Origin: Calditrichia bacterium
GTDB taxonomy: Bacteria; Calditrichota; Calditrichia; Calditrichales; Calditrichaceae
DNA: 56,091 bases
Assembly: GCA_026983775.1 (NCBI GenBank)
Contig: JALSTK010000097.1
Location: 1-56,091, forward strand
Direction of reading: 5' to 3'
Shown: piece after piece, positions 34,669-44,141 of the stretch
Layout: each line of letters opens with the position of its first letter
Position numbering within the stretch: position 1 is the stretch's first letter
Program-made: the position numbers and the translations under genes
The notes under the pieces: model-generated
What the model was told of the DNA's origin: nothing
The model's database searches: none
What the model saw: only the letters and a program-made list of their open reading frames with translations

Positions 34669-34947
34669 TCATCGTAGCAGAGATATTTTGATTACCTTTC
34701 GGGTCTTGCCGGAAGAAAGTACACAGAAATAGAGCCCGCTGGGCAGTGTTTGTCCTCGATTATTGTTCCCCTTCCAGAGTACCTCATACCGGCCGGCGGC
34801 TAAACGGCCAGTAAATAGATTTTTGATTTCGTGTCCGCTCACATCGTAAACTTTTAAAGTTACAGTAGAGTAGCCTCTATCCCGGTCCGGGATTCTATTC
34901 CGGGCTATGGCCGTGGCATGAGGAATATTTTCGAAGTTACAAAACTG
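34669..34947 (-). pseudogene. Orphan second sorting-domain fragment, in frame after two stop codons
   Basis: The arylsulfotransferase gene ends ...CAA TAA TAA, and the same frame then stays open for 93 codons to a TGA at 34669. Its translation is a recognisable FlgD-like/type IX sorting domain: VTLKVYDVSGHEIKNLF, then AAGRYEVLWKGNNNRG and LPSGLYFCVLSSGKT with a KVIKISLLR end. It has no start codon and lacks the NYPNPF motif. It differs in sequence from the domain that ends the upstream protein. Most likely a relic of an older C-terminus or of a deleted neighbour gene; stop readthrough is a less likely option. Confidence 0.7.
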
Positions 34948-34950
34948 TTA

Positions 34951-37800
34951 TTATTGAATCAGAATCATTTTTTTGGTCATGCATAAGCCGGATGCAGTTT
35001 CAAGTCGATACAGATATACGCCGCTGGCCAGGCCATGCCCATCAAAATGCACGGTATGCATTCCTGCTTGTTGTGTTTTATCCACCAATACCTCAATAAT
35101 TTGTCCTAAGGTGTTGTAAACCGTCAACCGTACTTTCCCATTAGAGGACAAACTATAGTTAATGGTCGTTATAGGATTAAACGGATTAGGGTAATTCTGA
35201 TATAACCGCAATGCAGAAACGGAATAATTATGGCCATCTTCAATAGTTGTTAGCGTATCAATAATGGAAAACGTATTATCGCTAAGATCATACAAAGTCG
35301 AATCATTGACACTGCATAAACGAATTCTGTAGGTCGAATCAATGGGCATATCCGTATCGATAGACCATTTGTAAGTACCGGAACTGGGTACATTTGCGAT
35401 TTGCTGAAATAGTGTATCACTGCGATAAAGTTCAATAACCACTTTTTCCGCAATATTATCTTCCCAACGGATAAAATAATCCAGTCCACGCTGATACTGT
35501 TCACCGCCGTTAGGATCAGAAATATGAATACTCGGCGGTGTACTGGTAAAAACAAATGTGTTTGACCATTTGCTTGTACCGGCATCATTAGTGGTGCGCA
35601 TACGCCAGTAATAGGTGGTATTGGCAGAGAGGTAATTGAGTGTATATTTAGTATTTTTTAAAGATGTTTGATTTAAAACTATCTGGTTAAATAGAGAATC
35701 CTTGGCCACTTGCAAATCAAAATTATTAAAAAACCCAACCGGGGCCCAGCTAAACGTAAGCGGTAAATTCTCATTGACCGATGAAGAATCGGGAGGCTGT
35801 AATAATTTGGGCTCGTAAACCATGGATTCATAATCCGGGTAACCTAAAATAAATTCTCCGAATTTGGTTGTTTTGGCGCTAACCTTGCCTGTGACCGGAT
35901 TATAAGATGTGGCCAATGGTAAGAATAATCCCTGACCAGGAAATTCCCGCTGAAAAATTAAAATCGAATCTGGATTTGAAATGCCCAAAACTTGCGTGTC
36001 AAAATAAATGGTAGCATCAATAGAAGTGATATCCTGTTGTGAGACAATAATATGTACGGGTAACACACGAGGGGCTTTTTCGGTAAATTGGGGATTCTGT
36101 GGACCCTGTTTTGTTTTGTTAACGGTTATTGCATTATAAGTTTCCCCTTCAAAGGAATTAATCAATAAAGTGGTGCCTGTTTGTATCGAATCACCCTGAC
36201 TAAACGTATACGAATTGCCGGCCAGCACTTCGTATTTTGTGACTTCGTCAGTGATGTCTGGAGTGTCCCAGGCAAAGCGCAGAAACGTGCCGGTAATGCT
36301 TTTTTCGCTGAAGGAAACTTCGAACAAAAGTTCACCCGCACTATTCACTTCCGTTGATACCGGTGAACCGTCGCGGGTCGCTCCACCCCAGGTAATCAAA
36401 GTATTACCGTTACTAAGACGTTGTACTTTTCCACCGGAAATAGCGGCTATATCCGGTGAATGACGGTATTCCCATACTAATGTGGCCGTTTTATTTACTT
36501 CGTCAAGGGCGTATTCCACGGCACGTGAGTAACCACGCTCTTTATCGCTTTTATTGATTCCGTTATCAAATAATGTGATATGTCCGTTAGGCAGGCGGCG
36601 AATATTGTGTTGATACTTAAAATACCGCGGTGCGTTTTCGGGATGTTCGTTTATAAATGTAAAATCGTTATGCTTGCCACCTAAATGCCAGATAATTTTT
36701 CCGCTATCACGACTTATTTTTACGATATCAGATGTGCCGCGGCAAGAAAGCAAAATGTTACCATCGCTATCTATCGTCATGGCATTGATATGGATATAAT
36801 CAAAGTTCTTTTTCGTAAGGTTGTTGTATGAATCGGTAATCGGAATATAGTCCCAGGAGCGCCATTGGAAAATAACATTTTTATCGTTGTCTAATTCCTG
36901 AATAATTGAGCCGGTAACCATGGCGTCCGGTTGACCCCCTGCCACGATTTGACTCATATCTACTGGTTGCACATCATAAGCCAGCATTAGAGCATGGCCG
37001 TTGGGCAGGTACCAAAAATCATGGCCGTCGGCCAGATAGCCGTTACCCATCTGAAAAGAATCCACTACCACAAAATTATGATTTTCAATCATAAAAATAT
37101 TATCATGCCGGCCACCGATATTTTTGGCATAGGAGATAAACCCGTTTGGTTGAACGCGAAAATTACGTCCGTCACCGGGTTCATAATATACCACTTTTCC
37201 TGAATCATTGAGTACAATATGGTAACTGCCAATGGAATCCAATCTAGATTTAACACCGCCGAACAGAAGCCCGGGAGAGGTGCCGCCGTGATTGACCACG
37301 TTTATGGTGGGAAAATCTGCCGGCAAGGTGTCTCCACTGGTAATTTTAGGCTGTATCTTTTTCAATGACTCGCGATGGTAAGTAAATTCCGATTGCGCTG
37401 GAATTGGTTGTTCCAAAGGCGTAACGGTAAAAGAGAAGGAAACTCCTTGCACAATCTGTCCTCTCTGTGTTTTTAATCCGTTTTTAAGAATAACGAGAAC
37501 CTCTTCTCCAGCAGCAAATTTTTTAAAGGGTACAAAAACAATGGTTTTTCTATCTGCAGTCAATAAAATGTGCCCGGTATGATTGCCACTTTGCTTTCCG
37601 ACAACGGATATTAAAGATATATTTAAACTGTTCTCGTCTATAGTAGAACCGGGACGTATGATAATGTTGGTTGCTCGTGAATTTAATCTGGAATCCGGCA
37701 CTGGTGAAAGATAGAGATATGTGTGTGCTGCAATACCGGTGTTAAATAGTGATAAAAAAATAATTATAAAGAATCTTGTGGAAAATAATTTTGAACACAT
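34951..37800 (-). CDS. Secreted arylsulfotransferase-family protein with sorting domain (copy 1)
   Basis: 949 residues from the ATG at 37800, which has AAGGAG 5 bases upstream (the GTG at 37806 overlaps that site). Signal peptide to about residue 26; an Ig-like Big_5-type domain at about 30-125; then the ASST propeller at about 155-530. The catalytic set aligns with E. coli-type ASST: His260 (DGHDFW), His337 (YIHINAM), Arg354 (SCRGTSD) and His398 (YQHNIRR), the last matching the sulfo-histidine. Fibronectin-like sandwiches follow, then the sorting domain (NYPNPFNPITTINYSL ... KKMILIQ). Known ASSTs move sulfate between phenols in the periplasm; this one is probably surface-exposed. Copy 2 lies 20 bases upstream on the same strand. 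Confidence 0.9.
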   Translation of the reverse strand: MCSKLFSTRFFIIIFLSLFNTGIAAHTYLYLSPVPDSRLNSRATNIIIRPGSTIDENSLNISLISVVGKQSGNHTGHILLTADRKTIVFVPFKKFAAGEEVLVILKNGLKTQRGQIVQGVSFSFTVTPLEQPIPAQSEFTYHRESLKKIQPKITSGDTLPADFPTINVVNHGGTSPGLLFGGVKSRLDSIGSYHIVLNDSGKVVYYEPGDGRNFRVQPNGFISYAKNIGGRHDNIFMIENHNFVVVDSFQMGNGYLADGHDFWYLPNGHALMLAYDVQPVDMSQIVAGGQPDAMVTGSIIQELDNDKNVIFQWRSWDYIPITDSYNNLTKKNFDYIHINAMTIDSDGNILLSCRGTSDIVKISRDSGKIIWHLGGKHNDFTFINEHPENAPRYFKYQHNIRRLPNGHITLFDNGINKSDKERGYSRAVEYALDEVNKTATLVWEYRHSPDIAAISGGKVQRLSNGNTLITWGGATRDGSPVSTEVNSAGELLFEVSFSEKSITGTFLRFAWDTPDITDEVTKYEVLAGNSYTFSQGDSIQTGTTLLINSFEGETYNAITVNKTKQGPQNPQFTEKAPRVLPVHIIVSQQDITSIDATIYFDTQVLGISNPDSILIFQREFPGQGLFLPLATSYNPVTGKVSAKTTKFGEFILGYPDYESMVYEPKLLQPPDSSSVNENLPLTFSWAPVGFFNNFDLQVAKDSLFNQIVLNQTSLKNTKYTLNYLSANTTYYWRMRTTNDAGTSKWSNTFVFTSTPPSIHISDPNGGEQYQRGLDYFIRWEDNIAEKVVIELYRSDTLFQQIANVPSSGTYKWSIDTDMPIDSTYRIRLCSVNDSTLYDLSDNTFSIIDTLTTIEDGHNYSVSALRLYQNYPNPFNPITTINYSLSSNGKVRLTVYNTLGQIIEVLVDKTQQAGMHTVHFDGHGLASGVYLYRLETASGLCMTKKMILIQ

Positions 37801-37820
37801 GTGCACTCCTTATTTTTGAT

Positions 37821-39989
37821 TTACTTGATCAATACCATTTTTTGTGTATTGAATTCAAATGTTCGCTCACCGGTAATATTTACTTGCACTCGAACAAAAT
37901 ATATTCCACTGCTTAAACGGGTGCCGTCAAAAACGATGGAATAAGTTCCGGCATGATGTGGTGATTGCCTTGTTTCGCTAACTAATTTACCCAAAATATT
38001 ATAAAATTGAAAATGAACCTTGCACCTTGTTGTTACCTTATATTCGATTCTCGTTTGTGCATTGAAGGGATTGGGGTAGTTTGGGAATATACGAAAACCT
38101 TGTAAAACATGAGGCTTATCTATAACTGCGGATGGAATTTCCTTAAGAGAAACATTATCTAAATACACATCACCTGGTTCAGCTCCGCAATTAAACACCA
38201 CACGCGCCTGATAATCATCATTATTTTCCATCATGAATTCATAAGAGAAGTGCTGTTTTATTGTTTTAAGATAAGTAGGACCGATCTTGCCGTAATTATC
38301 GTAGGGCGAGACAGCGCGCTCAATTTTTGCCTCGATAAGACGATTTTGCTGGGCGTAAGCGTCAAACTGAAATCGATATTTACTATACTGTAGTAGGGGC
38401 ACTTCGTTCTGAGAAAACCGGATATCTTGCGCTTTGGTACCGGGCCGGGTGATACTTAAAGCTAATTCTTCTTGAGTGTTTATGCCCGCCGTGGCTTTTG
38501 CGCTGTCTTGTATCGCCAGCTCCCAATGATTAAGACTATCGGAAAAATCGCCGTTGAATAGGTAATTTTGACCTGTTGTAAGATGATGGGCCATAACCTG
38601 AACTTCATTAGAAAGAGGACTTTTCATGCCCGAACTATCAATCGAACATACACGAAATTTATAATGTTTGCCATTCGCGAGTTGGGTTAAGCGTGAATAT
38701 GGATATCCAGTGGTATCTATAGGGGTTAAGGTATTTCCCCTTACGGCTCCATAAACAATATATTTTTTCACATGTTCGTCACCGAAAGTATTAAATAGAA
38801 GATGTACTTCGTCAGGAAAAGATTCTGCTACAAGATAAGGTTTATCCGCCTGCACACCCCATAAAAAACGGAACGTGCGGTAGCAGGTAGAACTGATTTC
38901 AAAGTCTGCTTCATAAACGACTTCGCCTTGGGGTGTTACTTCGCTCACCTTTGGGAGATAACTTTGTCCCCAATTGATTAAAGTATTGCCGTTGGGCAGA
39001 CGCTGAACATTTCCAAAACGGCCTGTAAAACGTTGGGAATCCGCTCGGTATTCCCAAACTTTGGTAGCCTGCATAGAAACTGTATCCAGGGCGTATTCAA
39101 CCGCCCTTGAGAAAGGAGGATTATGATAATTGCCGTTATCAAATAGGGTGTAATGGTTCGGATTGCCGGGTACAGGACGAGCATCATGCTGATAAGAGAA
39201 ACCAATACTGTCATCAACGAACTCGAACTGATTATGCACACCGCCTAAACGCCAGATAATAACACCAGTCCGTCGATTAATCTTAGTTACTTCGCTCAGG
39301 TTGCGGCTCGATATGATCAGATTACCGTCATAATCTTCAGCAACCGAATTTATATGCACCCAATCTATGGATTTTGCCGTAAGGACTTCGTGGACAGCAT
39401 CGAGAATATCGTAATGCTCGTAACAGAGCCATTGAAAAATGAGATTGTTATGTTCATCAAATTCCTGTATATGCGTATCATAAAGTATAGCGTCTGCCTG
39501 CCCACCGGAAACTATCTGGCTCATATCCACATGACGCATTCCTTTGGCAATCATCAGATGATGGCCATTCTTTGTAATCTGAAAATCGTGTTCATCGGTT
39601 GTATAGCCGTTGGCACAAACGAATGAATCGACAACCGAATAGCTGGAATCCAGAGTTATAAATCCGGTGTGATCGGTTAAATACCGTCTGGAAAGTAAAC
39701 CATTGGGTTGGACTTTAAAATCGCGTCCGTCGGCAGAAAGACGTCGGTAAAAATAAGGCGTACCGTCATTTTCAAAAATCATGATATATCTCCCGTTTTT
39801 GCTATTAGCTAAAAATAGCTTTCCGGGTGCAACTTTATCGCTTAAAATTGAAGGTGAAAGTCCGGGGAAGTCACTGGGAACCGAAACCCCATTGATTATT
39901 CGAATGCTCTCCTGCGCCTCTGCCGAAATAACTAGCAGCAATAATAAATAATATAAAATATGAATAGTACGATACATGGTTTGTGTCAA
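37821..39989 (-). CDS. Secreted arylsulfotransferase-family protein with sorting domain (copy 2)
   Basis: 722 residues from a TTG with AGGA 6 bases upstream; an ATG four codons in (39977) is the alternative. The signal peptide ends near AEAQ. The ASST propeller spans about 30-390 with the same catalytic layout as copy 1: His134 (DEHDFQ), His212 (WVHINSV), Arg229 (SSRNLSE) and His268 (YQHDARP). The spacing of the first three is nearly the same in both copies (78 and 17 residues here, 77 and 17 there). A fibronectin-like domain and a jelly-roll carbohydrate-binding-like domain follow, then NYPNPFNAQTRIEYKV and a KMVLIK end. It lacks the N-terminal Ig domain of copy 1. Two genes in tandem point to duplication and specialisation. 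Confidence 0.9.
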   Translation of the reverse strand: MTQTMYRTIHILYYLLLLLVISAEAQESIRIINGVSVPSDFPGLSPSILSDKVAPGKLFLANSKNGRYIMIFENDGTPYFYRRLSADGRDFKVQPNGLLSRRYLTDHTGFITLDSSYSVVDSFVCANGYTTDEHDFQITKNGHHLMIAKGMRHVDMSQIVSGGQADAILYDTHIQEFDEHNNLIFQWLCYEHYDILDAVHEVLTAKSIDWVHINSVAEDYDGNLIISSRNLSEVTKINRRTGVIIWRLGGVHNQFEFVDDSIGFSYQHDARPVPGNPNHYTLFDNGNYHNPPFSRAVEYALDTVSMQATKVWEYRADSQRFTGRFGNVQRLPNGNTLINWGQSYLPKVSEVTPQGEVVYEADFEISSTCYRTFRFLWGVQADKPYLVAESFPDEVHLLFNTFGDEHVKKYIVYGAVRGNTLTPIDTTGYPYSRLTQLANGKHYKFRVCSIDSSGMKSPLSNEVQVMAHHLTTGQNYLFNGDFSDSLNHWELAIQDSAKATAGINTQEELALSITRPGTKAQDIRFSQNEVPLLQYSKYRFQFDAYAQQNRLIEAKIERAVSPYDNYGKIGPTYLKTIKQHFSYEFMMENNDDYQARVVFNCGAEPGDVYLDNVSLKEIPSAVIDKPHVLQGFRIFPNYPNPFNAQTRIEYKVTTRCKVHFQFYNILGKLVSETRQSPHHAGTYSIVFDGTRLSSGIYFVRVQVNITGERTFEFNTQKMVLIK

Positions 39990-40115
39990 AAAAGTTCCTG
40001 ATTCTGGATTTCTGTCGACACAATTTACAGAAAAATGTAACAGAAAAAAATGACTTGTATGTTCAAAGAATGTGAAAATTTATTGAGAATTTACCAGGAT
40101 TTCGATAATTGATTT

Positions 40116-40137
40116 TGCCGAAGGGCTGTCTTCGGCA
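40116..40137. repeat. Hairpin between the metal cluster and the arylsulfotransferases
   Basis: TGCCGAAG (40116-40123) pairs with CTTCGGCA (40130-40137) around a 6-base loop. No T-run follows on either strand, so it is not a standard terminator. It lies about 100 bases past the stop of the permease gene and may be a transcript-end or repeat element. Confidence 0.35.
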
Positions 40138-40235
40138 TAACCTAAAATTTAACCTTTTCCCCAATAGATCATTCAGCGTAATAGGCTATATCATCTTTTG
40201 TTGATGCTTCAATATCTTTGATAAAAAATAGGGTA

Positions 40236-41552
40236 TCAATTAAACCTATTTTCGTACCAGATTTTTAGTTTATGAAAAGCTGGTGCATTTTGCGCCGCAT
40301 CCAAACTACTGTCGTAGCCGAAACGCTCGTGACTGTATTTTTCAATTTCAGAAATAATTTCCTCCCTTAAAAAGGAAAAGGGACAAGTTCTAAGCAAAGA
40401 GAGCAGGGCTCCGATTCCGTCTTTTGGGTTTAATTTTTCCATTCGCCGCGCAATATCCAGGCGCAAGGAATAATCATCGCTTTTATGAAAAAAGAGTTTC
40501 AGACTATCTATGTTCGTCAGTTGTAAGATATATTTCTCATTCAGCGAGGATGGAACAGGTCCCGTTTTCTCCGGGTCATGCAAGGTACGGCTCGCTGTTG
40601 CCGTAAATCGTTGCCTTTCCTGGCGATGTTCAGCAGTATGAAAATACTCACCGAGGAGACGGAAGAAAAAAACGACTATAATGGTTATCCCTGTTCCGAA
40701 AGCGATTTTGAGCAAAGCACGGCCGCGCGATGGCGCTTTCACTACAAAAAGAATCAAGGCCACCAAAAGCAGCATCGCTCCATAAAATGCGACTACCGTG
40801 GGTCCGCTGGGCAAATCCGCGATATAGGAAATGTACAGGCCCAGTACGCTGACCACCAGGCCCATGGACCAACCGATAGCCAGCTGTTTCCACAGGACAT
40901 CGGTAATCATAATGGAAGTGATGGCCGGAACAACCAGGAAAACGAACACCAGCAATACGCCGGCCGTACCCACGGAGTGGGTGATAACGATTCCGAAAGA
41001 AACATAAAACAGAAAATCCCAGAAGCGTACGGATAAGCCCCGACGATACGCTTCTTCGGGGTGATCGGAGATAAGCAGAAATTTATCACGGAAAATATAA
41101 TGGAACAGACCGACTGCGGCATAAACGATAGCCGCATTGCGAATAGTGGTCCATTTTACCCATAAAATACTTCCGGTGAGTAAATCCTTGATATGTTCTG
41201 CTCCGTGAGGGGCTTTGTCAATCACCAGGATGGCTGTGGCCGCAGCAAGAGCATATACCAATCCGATCACCGCCTCCTGGGGAATTTTTTCATGTCTGAA
41301 CCGTAAGAGAGAAAAAATGGCAGCACCGAGAATGGCAAATCCTAAAGAGAACCAATAAGCACCGCTTGTGCCCGGTAAGATACCAAAAAGAAAACCAACG
41401 GTTGTACCCAAAGCAGCCACCTGGGCCAGAGCCAGATCAACGAATATGACTTTCCGCTTAATGACATGTAAACCCAGATAGGAATGGATACCTACCAAAA
41501 TCAGACATTCGAAAAAGGCAGGCGCCATAATATCCCATATACTTAAGTGCAT
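40236..41552 (-). CDS. Metal ABC transporter permease with C-terminal soluble extension
   Basis: 438 residues from the ATG at 41552; GGAG lies 6 bases upstream, which favours this over the ATG at 41564. Residues 1-285 form the ZnuB/MntB-type (ABC-3) permease with about eight membrane segments and family stretches GIHSYLGLHVIKRKVIFVDLA, IPQEAVIGLVYA and HSVGTAGVLLVFVFLVVPA (last two near 95 and 200). After the membrane part come about 140 residues of charged, helical, soluble sequence (NEKYILQLTNIDSLKLFF, ARRMEKLNPKDGIGALL), which ordinary permeases of about 270-290 residues lack. It is downstream of a ZnuA-like gene, but no ATP-binding protein is encoded here. Confidence 0.88.
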   Translation of the reverse strand: MHLSIWDIMAPAFFECLILVGIHSYLGLHVIKRKVIFVDLALAQVAALGTTVGFLFGILPGTSGAYWFSLGFAILGAAIFSLLRFRHEKIPQEAVIGLVYALAAATAILVIDKAPHGAEHIKDLLTGSILWVKWTTIRNAAIVYAAVGLFHYIFRDKFLLISDHPEEAYRRGLSVRFWDFLFYVSFGIVITHSVGTAGVLLVFVFLVVPAITSIMITDVLWKQLAIGWSMGLVVSVLGLYISYIADLPSGPTVVAFYGAMLLLVALILFVVKAPSRGRALLKIAFGTGITIIVVFFFRLLGEYFHTAEHRQERQRFTATASRTLHDPEKTGPVPSSLNEKYILQLTNIDSLKLFFHKSDDYSLRLDIARRMEKLNPKDGIGALLSLLRTCPFSFLREEIISEIEKYSHERFGYDSSLDAAQNAPAFHKLKIWYENRFN

Positions 41553-41653
41553 CGTAATCTCCATAAATAATGGTTCATTAAAAATACTATGCTCTGAAAT
41601 AAAAATTTTGGCTTATAATTTGGAATCTCCTCTTTTCGATAGCTGGAAAAACA

Positions 41654-41686
41654 GGAATAAGGGAATAGTTCTTATTCCCTTATTCC
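41654..41686. promoter_or_regulatory. Perfect 14-base hairpin between binding-protein and permease genes
   Basis: GGAATAAGGGAATA (41654-41667) pairs perfectly with TATTCCCTTATTCC (41673-41686) around a 5-base loop, in the 190-base gap of the metal operon. There is no T-run after it on the minus strand. It may stabilise or process the upstream message, lowering permease output relative to binding protein, or be an operator for an internal promoter. Confidence 0.55.
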
Positions 41687-41753
41687 CAAACCCAGAGAAG
41701 TCATCATGGGTCCGGTCCGGTTCCAGCCAGATTCCGGTAAACGATTGCCCGTT

Positions 41754-42797
41754 CTAGTTTCCTTTCCGGGCCTGCAGAAAGGCCGATTTCAAATGGGCGA
41801 CCCAGTAATCAACCAGTTTAAACACATCATCGGTTCCGGGTGCACCGTTGACTCCCATGGGTACGATGACCGGAATCGCCCCGACCTTGTCGCATATTTC
41901 CCGCACTTTCCGTTCGCTAAAATAATTTGCAGCCATAAGAACCTTGATGTGATTCTTTTTCATATCTTTCACCAATACCTCTACATGCTTCGGGGAAGGA
42001 GGAATACCGGGCTTGGGTTCAACGAATCCCACCACTTCAACTCCGAACAGTTGATGAAAATAGACCCAGTTTTTATGATAGGCTACAATTTTTTTACCAC
42101 GGAAAATCATGCCTTCTTTTAGCCAACCTCCTAAGTAATCGATTAATTTTTTTCCTTTATAGGACTTGGTTTGAAGAAAGGGAATTAGCTGATCGGTCAA
42201 TGCTAATTTGGTCAACAAACTACCACCCATTAATTGTACCAGATCTTTCCCAAAAATATGTTCATCGATTTTGTGGTTAAAAGATTTTAGGTTTTGTTCG
42301 TAAAAGTCGGCATTATCCGGATCATTTTTTTCCAGGCCGATGGCAATATTTTTAGCAATAATTTTGAAATTTAAAGGGCTGGAAATAATATGAGGATTCC
42401 CATAGATGTGCAAGCCTCCTTCACTGCGTGATAATACGTCCGGTTTATCCAGTAGGTCAATTCCTGAACTGGCTGAAACATAACCCTTTTGGCCGGATCG
42501 GATCTTAGGGTTCTTAGACATATCTACAAGAGTGGGAGCCCACAATTCCAAATCCAGCCCGGTGGAAACGAAAAGGTCCGCCTTGTTAAGCAAAACAGCA
42601 TAACTTGGCCTGGGACGTACAAAATGGGCGTCCTGATTTCCGGCAACAATATGACGAACTTCCACTTTATCGCCGCCAATCTTTTTAGCAATATCGGCAT
42701 AAGTGCTCAGTGTGGTGACAACCTGTATTTTGTGGCCGGCCAGCAAAGCCTGAATACTGAGCAATAGGATTAGTAACAGATACTTAATATTTTTCAT
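41754..42797 (-). CDS. ZnuA-family metal ABC transporter substrate-binding protein
   Basis: 347 residues with signal peptide MKNIKYLLLILLLSIQALLA. The cluster A-I fold is clear: VVTTLSTYADIAKKIGGDKV at the start, QDAHFVRPRPSYAVLL with the first metal His, HIYGNPHII with a second, and VAYHKNWVYFHQLFG with a third; the fourth ligand is probably the Asp of GTDDVF or a nearby acid. No His-rich loop is present, so zinc and manganese are both possible. Family members deliver the metal to an ABC-3 permease; the permease gene follows after a hairpin. It lies 64 bases after the porin-like gene in one direction, which suggests a single outer-to-inner membrane uptake route. Confidence 0.92.
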   Translation of the reverse strand: MKNIKYLLLILLLSIQALLAGHKIQVVTTLSTYADIAKKIGGDKVEVRHIVAGNQDAHFVRPRPSYAVLLNKADLFVSTGLDLELWAPTLVDMSKNPKIRSGQKGYVSASSGIDLLDKPDVLSRSEGGLHIYGNPHIISSPLNFKIIAKNIAIGLEKNDPDNADFYEQNLKSFNHKIDEHIFGKDLVQLMGGSLLTKLALTDQLIPFLQTKSYKGKKLIDYLGGWLKEGMIFRGKKIVAYHKNWVYFHQLFGVEVVGFVEPKPGIPPSPKHVEVLVKDMKKNHIKVLMAANYFSERKVREICDKVGAIPVIVPMGVNGAPGTDDVFKLVDYWVAHLKSAFLQARKGN

Positions 42798-42860
42798 TTA
42801 AAAAACTCCGATTTTTATGATTCTTAGATTATACGTATTCTTTTCAAAATCAGCCTTTGG

Positions 42861-44141
42861 TTAGTATCGCTCATGTTTATGAGGACCCATGGCCCAGGTT
42901 AACTGTAAGCGCAATAATCGATCGGCTGCGGTGAATGTGTTGCCATTTTTATAATTATACTGCAAACGGAATCGAACCCAATGACTTTGCCACCACGTTA
43001 GATAGGGGACCAGTTGATAAATTGTTTGATGTCGGTTTTCAAAGATAAAAGGCTGGGTTACATCATAGCGAAAACCGGCCTGCCAGCGTTCATTCAGTTT
43101 ATATTCAATATAAGAATACCCCCCCATAGCTTTAATATGTTGATGTAACGGTTCTTCTTTGTCTGCATAATACAGCTCGGAACGCCAGACAAATGAATGG
43201 TAGTGCGCCCGGTTCACCGGTTCCCAGAAATAGGTTAAATCGATACCGCCTAACTTTGTCAACCGGTCGGGTTCTTTAATCAGAATTCCGTTTTCATTAT
43301 AGCCACGAAAATTATTATACCCGGCCATCGCCGTTATTCCCAATTCGATATAAGTGTTCGGGTTGATATCGTAAAAATTTTTAAGATGTCCCAGAACAAC
43401 CGGGAAGCCGAACGCTTTATTATTAAATAGATGCGCGTTCTGTCCGTTGGTAATTTGAATCGTTAATGTATTGGTTGTGGCCAGCAGGGGGGGCATCAAC
43501 CAGTCGATGGAAAAACCGATTTGATTCAGGCCCTCCTCTCCCAAAATTGTGGTTAATGCCAGAGGAAAATCAAATTGATCCAGACTATGGGCATGCCAGC
43601 GGTTAATAACACCGAATTGCTGACGAAACTTTCCGGCCGTTAATGAAAAATTCTTAACGACATCGGTCCATGTAGCGTAAGCTTCGCCCAGTTCAATACC
43701 TTCGGGAGTAACTTCCAGAGCTACTTTAGCCAGACTGAATGGGTCCAAATTGCTTTGAAAATGTATGCCGAGCACTCGGAAATAGGTTCCGCTGCGCTGC
43801 CGTTCTGAAAAGCCGTTCTTATTGACAACCTCTTGCAAAAAGGCATCCCCTGTAACACTGATTTCAGGATTGATAGCTTGCAAAGACCGCTGGCCGCTTC
43901 TGAATTCTTTTAATTCATTTTTAGATTCGGCAGGTTTACTAGCCACCTGATTGGCCTCCTGCAACAATTGATTCAGATCGTCCTCGGCTTTCTGCTTGGT
44001 CAATTGCTTTACCTGTTTGCTTAATTCCAAGACCTGTTTCTTTAATGAATCGAGCTCCGATGTTTTCCTTTTCTGAGCGACTCCCAATTGGACGCTTATG
44101 AAAATAAGCATCAAAGTCAAGATTGTTATATTGCGTTTCAT
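42861..44141 (-). CDS. Porin-like outer-membrane protein of the metal-uptake cluster
   Basis: 426 residues from the ATG at 44141, with AAGGAG 6 bases upstream. Signal peptide MKRNITILTLMLIFISVQLG. Residues of about 25-75 form a coiled coil (KKQVLELSKQVKQLTKQ), as in the trimeric stalk of OprO/phosphate-selective porins. The rest is an amphipathic barrel with ends in aromatic residues (GKFRQQFGVINRWHAHSLDQ, RLLRLQLTWAM). It has several His residues (WHAHS, YHSFV, GPHKHERY end), which may help metal binding, though that is inference. The gene lies upstream of the ZnuA-like gene and probably feeds the periplasmic binding protein. Confidence 0.8.
   Translation of the reverse strand: MKRNITILTLMLIFISVQLGVAQKRKTSELDSLKKQVLELSKQVKQLTKQKAEDDLNQLLQEANQVASKPAESKNELKEFRSGQRSLQAINPEISVTGDAFLQEVVNKNGFSERQRSGTYFRVLGIHFQSNLDPFSLAKVALEVTPEGIELGEAYATWTDVVKNFSLTAGKFRQQFGVINRWHAHSLDQFDFPLALTTILGEEGLNQIGFSIDWLMPPLLATTNTLTIQITNGQNAHLFNNKAFGFPVVLGHLKNFYDINPNTYIELGITAMAGYNNFRGYNENGILIKEPDRLTKLGGIDLTYFWEPVNRAHYHSFVWRSELYYADKEEPLHQHIKAMGGYSYIEYKLNERWQAGFRYDVTQPFIFENRHQTIYQLVPYLTWWQSHWVRFRLQYNYKNGNTFTAADRLLRLQLTWAMGPHKHERY

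Noticed and set aside
40578-41036. Plus-strand 152-codon frame opposite the permease gene
   Set aside because: It is the complement of membrane-segment codons and gives a Gln/His-rich nonsense protein.
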